From an uncultured Clostridia bacterium (GTDB lineage Bacteria > Bacillota > Clostridia > UBA1381): a stretch of DNA of 8,040 nt. The stretch is taken from positions 1-8,040 of the forward strand of contig CAKSGP010000051.1 in NCBI GenBank assembly GCA_934454745.1, read 5' to 3'. Shown in pieces: positions 6,323-8,040 of the stretch. The notes beneath the pieces were generated by a model, which had not been told where the DNA came from, searched no databases, and worked only from the letters and a program-made list of their open reading frames with translations. The first letter of the stretch is position 1. Each line of letters begins with the position of its first letter. Both the position numbers and the translations under genes were made by a program.

Positions 6323-6581
6323 CTAAGACAGATAGTATAACCGAGATTGCCGATACGGCAAGATATAAAAGAAACGAACTTTTTTTGCGGACATTGCGTT
6401 TTACGCCCTGTCCGCTTTTAAGTTTCATATTATCAAGATAGGCGTTGACTATACGTTCTGCCTCAACGACTGCTTTTGTTTCAAGCTTTGGGTTATAGTC
6501 ACGCATAACAATTATCGCCTGATGAACGTAAGGCGATGCAAGATTTTCAAGTATTACGACTTTTTTTGTTATATCTTTCAC
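6309..6581 (-). CDS. Small protein with C-terminal membrane anchor, function unknown
   Basis: A 90-residue protein beginning MKDITKKVVILENLASPYVH. A soluble, mostly helical N-terminal part (1-60) includes QAIIVMRDYNPKL (21-33) and an ERIVNAYL helix (42-49). A basic stretch, KRNVRKK (61-67), precedes one hydrophobic helix (about 69-88) ending in a two-residue tail, KL. This is a tail-anchored layout, with the N-terminal part in the cytoplasm by the positive-inside rule. The start is GTG at 6581 (complement), with AAAAGGGG (6589-6596 complement) 7 bases upstream; a TTG 18 bases further out lies inside that site and is rejected. It begins 63 bp downstream of ridA on the same strand with no terminator between, so it is probably co-transcribed. 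I cannot assign a family with confidence; the first 50 residues look conserved-domain-like. Confidence 0.75.
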   Translation of the reverse strand: MKDITKKVVILENLASPYVHQAIIVMRDYNPKLETKAVVEAERIVNAYLDNMKLKSGQGVKRNVRKKSSFLLYLAVSAISVILSVLVMKL

Positions 6582-6644
6582 TGTAATTCCCCTTTTCAAT
6601 TTGGTTATATGGGAATTATTTACAGATTAAGATAATTTTATACA

Positions 6645-7016
6645 TTAGAGCTCCGCAATAACCTCAGCTTCAAGGAAAACGTCCTTTGGTAAACGTGCAA
6701 CCTCTACGCAGGAGCGTGCGGGATAGGGTTGGGTAAAATACTCTGCATAAATTTCATTGATTGTTGCAAAGTCGTCCATATCCTTTATGAATATACTTGT
6801 TTTTATAACATTATCAATACTTGTGCCGGCGGACTCAAGCAGATTAGTGATATTCTTAAATACCTGATGTGCTTGCTCAGAAACTGTGTCAGGGATGTTC
6901 CCGGTTTCGGGATTAATGGGGATCTGACCTGAACAATAAACTGTATTACCTGATATTATCGCCTGAGAATATGGTCCGATTGCCGCAGGTGCTTTGTCTG
7001 TTTTGATTTCTTTCAT
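6645..7016 (-). CDS. ridA: RidA family enamine/imine deaminase
   Basis: The RidA (YjgF/YER057c/UK114) family hydrolyses reactive 2-aminoacrylate and related enamines or imines released by PLP enzymes such as threonine/serine dehydratase, forming ammonia and a keto acid. The 123 residues match the family length. Conserved features: APAAIGPYSQAI (9-20), YCSGQIP (27-33) and the C-terminal signature YPARSCVEVARLPKDVFLEAE (from 98). R101 corresponds to the catalytic Arg105 of E. coli RidA, C103 to its Cys107 and E116 to Glu120, so the site is intact and the protein belongs to the active RidA group rather than a Rid relative lacking the arginine. AAGGAGAG (complement of 7025-7032) lies 8 bases before the ATG, behind a near-consensus promoter. 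It likely forms a two-gene transcript with the small membrane-anchored protein. A role protecting metabolism near threonine synthesis is plausible but is inference. Confidence 0.95.
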   Translation of the reverse strand: MKEIKTDKAPAAIGPYSQAIISGNTVYCSGQIPINPETGNIPDTVSEQAHQVFKNITNLLESAGTSIDNVIKTSIFIKDMDDFATINEIYAEYFTQPYPARSCVEVARLPKDVFLEAEVIAEL

Positions 7017-7054
7017 TGTAAAGACTCTCCTTGTAAATAAAATTTCTATGTGTT

Positions 7055-7083
7055 ATTATAGCATACTATGAGATAAAAGTCAA
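7055..7083 (-). promoter_or_regulatory. SigA-type promoter for ridA
   Basis: On the complement: TTGACT (7083-7078), exactly 17 bases, TATAAT (7060-7055), with TG one base before the -10 (an extended -10). Transcription should start near 7048, about 32 bases before the ridA ATG. Its -35 lies 39 bp from the -35 of the diverging XRE gene promoter. Confidence 0.85.
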
Positions 7084-7122
7084 AAGAAGTTAAAAAATCT
7101 TAATAAAAAATGTAAAACATAC

Positions 7123-7151
7123 TTGACATATAGCAAATCAAGTGGTATTAT
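7123..7151 (+). promoter_or_regulatory. SigA-type promoter for the XRE/membrane protein module
   Basis: Consensus TTGACA (7123-7128), 17 bases, TATTAT (7146-7151). A 24-bp perfect palindrome begins at the very next base, so the expected start site (about 7158) falls inside the probable operator. Confidence 0.85.
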
Positions 7152-7175
7152 AAATGTATAGTTAACTATACATTT
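7152..7175. promoter_or_regulatory. Probable operator: perfect 24-bp palindrome
   Basis: Half-site AAATGTATAGTT (7152-7163) is followed directly by its exact reverse complement AACTATACATTT (7164-7175). It abuts the -10 box and covers the predicted transcription start. This is the position expected of an operator where a dimeric regulator blocks RNA polymerase. The HTH regulator encoded 18 bp downstream is the natural candidate. An RNA hairpin role is less likely because there is almost no G+C in the stem. Confidence 0.75.
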
Positions 7176-7193
7176 TAAATGAGGAGGGAAATA

Positions 7194-7391
7194 GTGAAAA
7201 ATAAGATAAAAGAATACAGAAAAGACAGAAAGCTGACACAGGATGATTTGGCAAAGGCAGTTGAGGTAACAAGACAAACTATTATTTCCCTTGAAAACGG
7301 TAAATATATAGCGTCCCTCCAGCTTGCTTTTAAGCTGGCAAATTACTTTGGGGTTTGGATTGAAGATTTGTTTATTTATGAGGAGGATTAA
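7194..7391 (+). CDS. XRE-family HTH transcriptional regulator (small)
   Basis: A 65-residue DNA-binding protein, essentially a single Cro/C1-type helix-turn-helix domain with no effector domain. The HTH spans LTQDDLAKAVEVTRQTIISL (14-33), with the classic recognition helix VTRQTIISLENGK, followed by SLQLAFKLANYFGVWIEDLF (41-60), typical of this compact subgroup. GTG 7194 is chosen because GAGGAGGG (7181-7188) lies just upstream at 5-6 bases; the in-frame ATG at 7179 overlaps that ribosome binding site. The next gene starts 2 bases after its stop, so they are co-translated. A perfect 24-bp palindrome over its own promoter suggests it represses itself and its partner. Such tiny XRE regulators are commonly paired with small membrane proteins in Gram-positive bacteria; the inducing signal is unknown. 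Confidence 0.92.
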   Translation: MKNKIKEYRKDRKLTQDDLAKAVEVTRQTIISLENGKYIASLQLAFKLANYFGVWIEDLFIYEED

Positions 7392-7393
7392 TT

Positions 7394-7810
7394 ATGGATT
7401 TTGAGAAGAAACTTAAACAAAGATTGTATGTGGCTATCGTTTATACTGTCCTTGGCATGGCGTTAATTATAGGTGCAGTGCTAACGAAAACAGATAACGG
7501 AGTTATCTCGTCCTTTGGCTGTGTGTTCGCAGTACTTGGCATAGCCCGAATCAGGAATTATTTTATAATTACTAAAAACGAGGAAACTCTAAGAAAACAA
7601 AAAATAGCAGAAACTGATGAGCGAAATATATCAATCGTAAACAAGGCAAGAAGTGTCACCTTTACAATATACGGATTAATTTCGGGTATAGCAATATTTA
7701 TACTGTCATTGCTTAATATGAATGAAATCGCCCGGATTTTAGCTTTTTCGCTTTGTACATTGTTATTAATTTATCTTGTGGCATATTGGGTCATAGGGAA
7801 AAGGAGCTGA
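7394..7810 (+). CDS. Four-helix membrane protein paired with XRE regulator
   Basis: A 138-residue integral membrane protein of unknown function. Four hydrophobic segments are visible: about 11-31, 36-53, 87-107 and 112-134. A basic N-terminus (KKLKQR) and basic C-terminus (GKRS) suggest both ends are cytoplasmic. The central loop between helices 2 and 3 (about 54-86) is polar and charged and contains ETDERN (73-78) followed by a helix-like SIVNKARS; an acidic DERN motif of this kind recurs in small Gram-positive membrane proteins next to XRE genes (from memory, resembling DUF2178-like proteins, not certain). AGGAGG (7381-7386), overlapping the end of the regulator gene, lies 7 bases before ATG 7394. 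A strong hairpin terminator begins inside the last codons. A role in envelope stress or peptide resistance would be guesswork. Confidence 0.85.
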   Translation: MDFEKKLKQRLYVAIVYTVLGMALIIGAVLTKTDNGVISSFGCVFAVLGIARIRNYFIITKNEETLRKQKIAETDERNISIVNKARSVTFTIYGLISGIAIFILSLLNMNEIARILAFSLCTLLLIYLVAYWVIGKRS

Positions 7811-7834
7811 TGCGCTAAGGCATCAGCCCCTTTT
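7799..7834 (+). terminator. Intrinsic terminator of the XRE/membrane protein module
   Basis: AAAAGGAGCTGATGC (7799-7813) pairs with GCATCAGCCCCTTTT (7820-7834) with a single A/C mismatch and a 6-base loop, ending in TTTT. The left arm includes the stop codon of the membrane protein gene. The A-run on the left gives a T-run on the other strand, so it could work in both directions. Confidence 0.85.
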
Positions 7835-8040
7835 GCATAGATATGTCTATTCCTCTAATAAACATTTACAAGTCAATGATATTGAAGCAAATGTTCTGCG
7901 ACACTTCGGATTTGACACCGGAGGAATGGTGCACTTCACAATCGAGATAAAGGTATCGAGGAAACCTCGGATACTCCACAATGACCAAGAGGAGCTCGCA
8001 GGTTTCCTCTGTGCGTGGCTTAAAGACTTCGGTATATACG
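7835..8040. other. G+C-richer end block with open frames on both strands; possible partial gene
   Basis: About half G+C by eye from 7890 on, clearly richer than the flanking A+T-rich genes. On the + strand one frame is open from 7797 to the window end (reading LRHFGFDTGGMVHFTIEIKV around 7893-7952) but has no well-placed start codon. On the - strand the codon-aligned frame is open from the window end to a TAA at 7866-7868 (ending SEVSQNICFNIIDL). That would be the 3' end of a gene converging on the bidirectional terminator at 7799-7834. A second - frame is open to a TAG at 7847-7849 but has a Ser/Arg/Cys-heavy composition. I recognise no family in any of them and cannot choose the strand. Inverted repeats are present (listed separately). 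Confidence 0.3.
7953..8009. repeat. Overlapping inverted repeats near the window end
   Basis: GAGGAAACCT (7958-7967) is repeated in exact inverted form as AGGTTTCCTC (8000-8009), 32 bases apart. The left copy also sits in a local hairpin: GTATCGAGG (7953-7961), loop AAA, then CCTCG, one bulged G and ATAC (7965-7974). The two pairings compete. This may be RNA structure, part of a mobile element end, or chance within a coding region. Confidence 0.45.

Noticed and set aside
6582..6599. TTG start for the tail-anchored protein (96 residues)
   Set aside because: The codon and its neighbours form the AAAAGGGG ribosome binding site for the GTG at 6581.
7179..7193. ATG start for the XRE regulator
   Set aside because: It overlaps the GAGGAGGG ribosome binding site; the GTG at 7194 is correctly spaced.
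7926..8040. ATG at 7926 as a gene start
   Set aside because: The GGAGG ahead of it is only one base away, too close for initiation, and the frame remains open far upstream of it.

Overview
The window reads as chromosomal DNA of a low-GC Gram-positive anaerobe, most likely a member of the Clostridia (Bacillota). The grounds are strong AGGAGG-type ribosome binding sites on nearly every gene, frequent GTG starts, SigA-type TTGACA/TATAAT promoters with exact 17-bp spacers, A+T-rich intergenic DNA, and gene families typical of that group (hom-thrB-lysC, rlmB, UPF0237-UPF0210, a tiny XRE regulator with a membrane partner). The species cannot be named from the sequence.

Region 1 (1-2863, + strand) is an aspartate-family amino acid cluster: the C-terminal two thirds of homoserine dehydrogenase (5' end outside the window), homoserine kinase thrB (stop and start overlap as TAATG), and aspartate kinase lysC 31 bp later. 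Together they commit aspartate to the pathway (LysC) and take homoserine to O-phosphohomoserine for threonine (Hom, ThrB). lysC carries an internal ribosome binding site and GTG start that should give a separate regulatory beta subunit. Hom ends in an unusually short ACT-like tail.

Region 2 (2864-3055) is a gene-free gap packed with stem-loops, including a clear intrinsic-terminator-like hairpin, separating lysC from the next cluster.

Region 3 (3056-5447, + strand) is a tight cluster: rlmB (23S rRNA 2'-O-methyltransferase), a UPF0237 ACT-domain protein and a UPF0210/DUF711 (PFL-like) protein. The last two are a recurrent pair of unknown function.

Region 4 (5448-6322, + strand) has its own promoter and encodes a single-pass membrane protein with a cytoplasmic zinc ribbon and an extracellular domain. 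It converges on, and overlaps by 14 bp, a minus-strand pair (6309-7016): ridA, which has a textbook promoter, followed by a 90-residue protein with a C-terminal membrane anchor.

Region 5 (7084-7834, + strand) is a small two-gene module transcribed divergently from ridA: a 65-residue XRE regulator whose promoter abuts a perfect 24-bp palindrome (probable autoregulatory operator), and a four-helix membrane protein, closed by a strong terminator.

Region 6 (7835-8040) is a distinctly more G+C-rich stretch with open frames on both strands and inverted repeats. It runs off the window and may be the edge of a different element. No rRNA, tRNA, CRISPR array or recognisable insertion sequence was seen.
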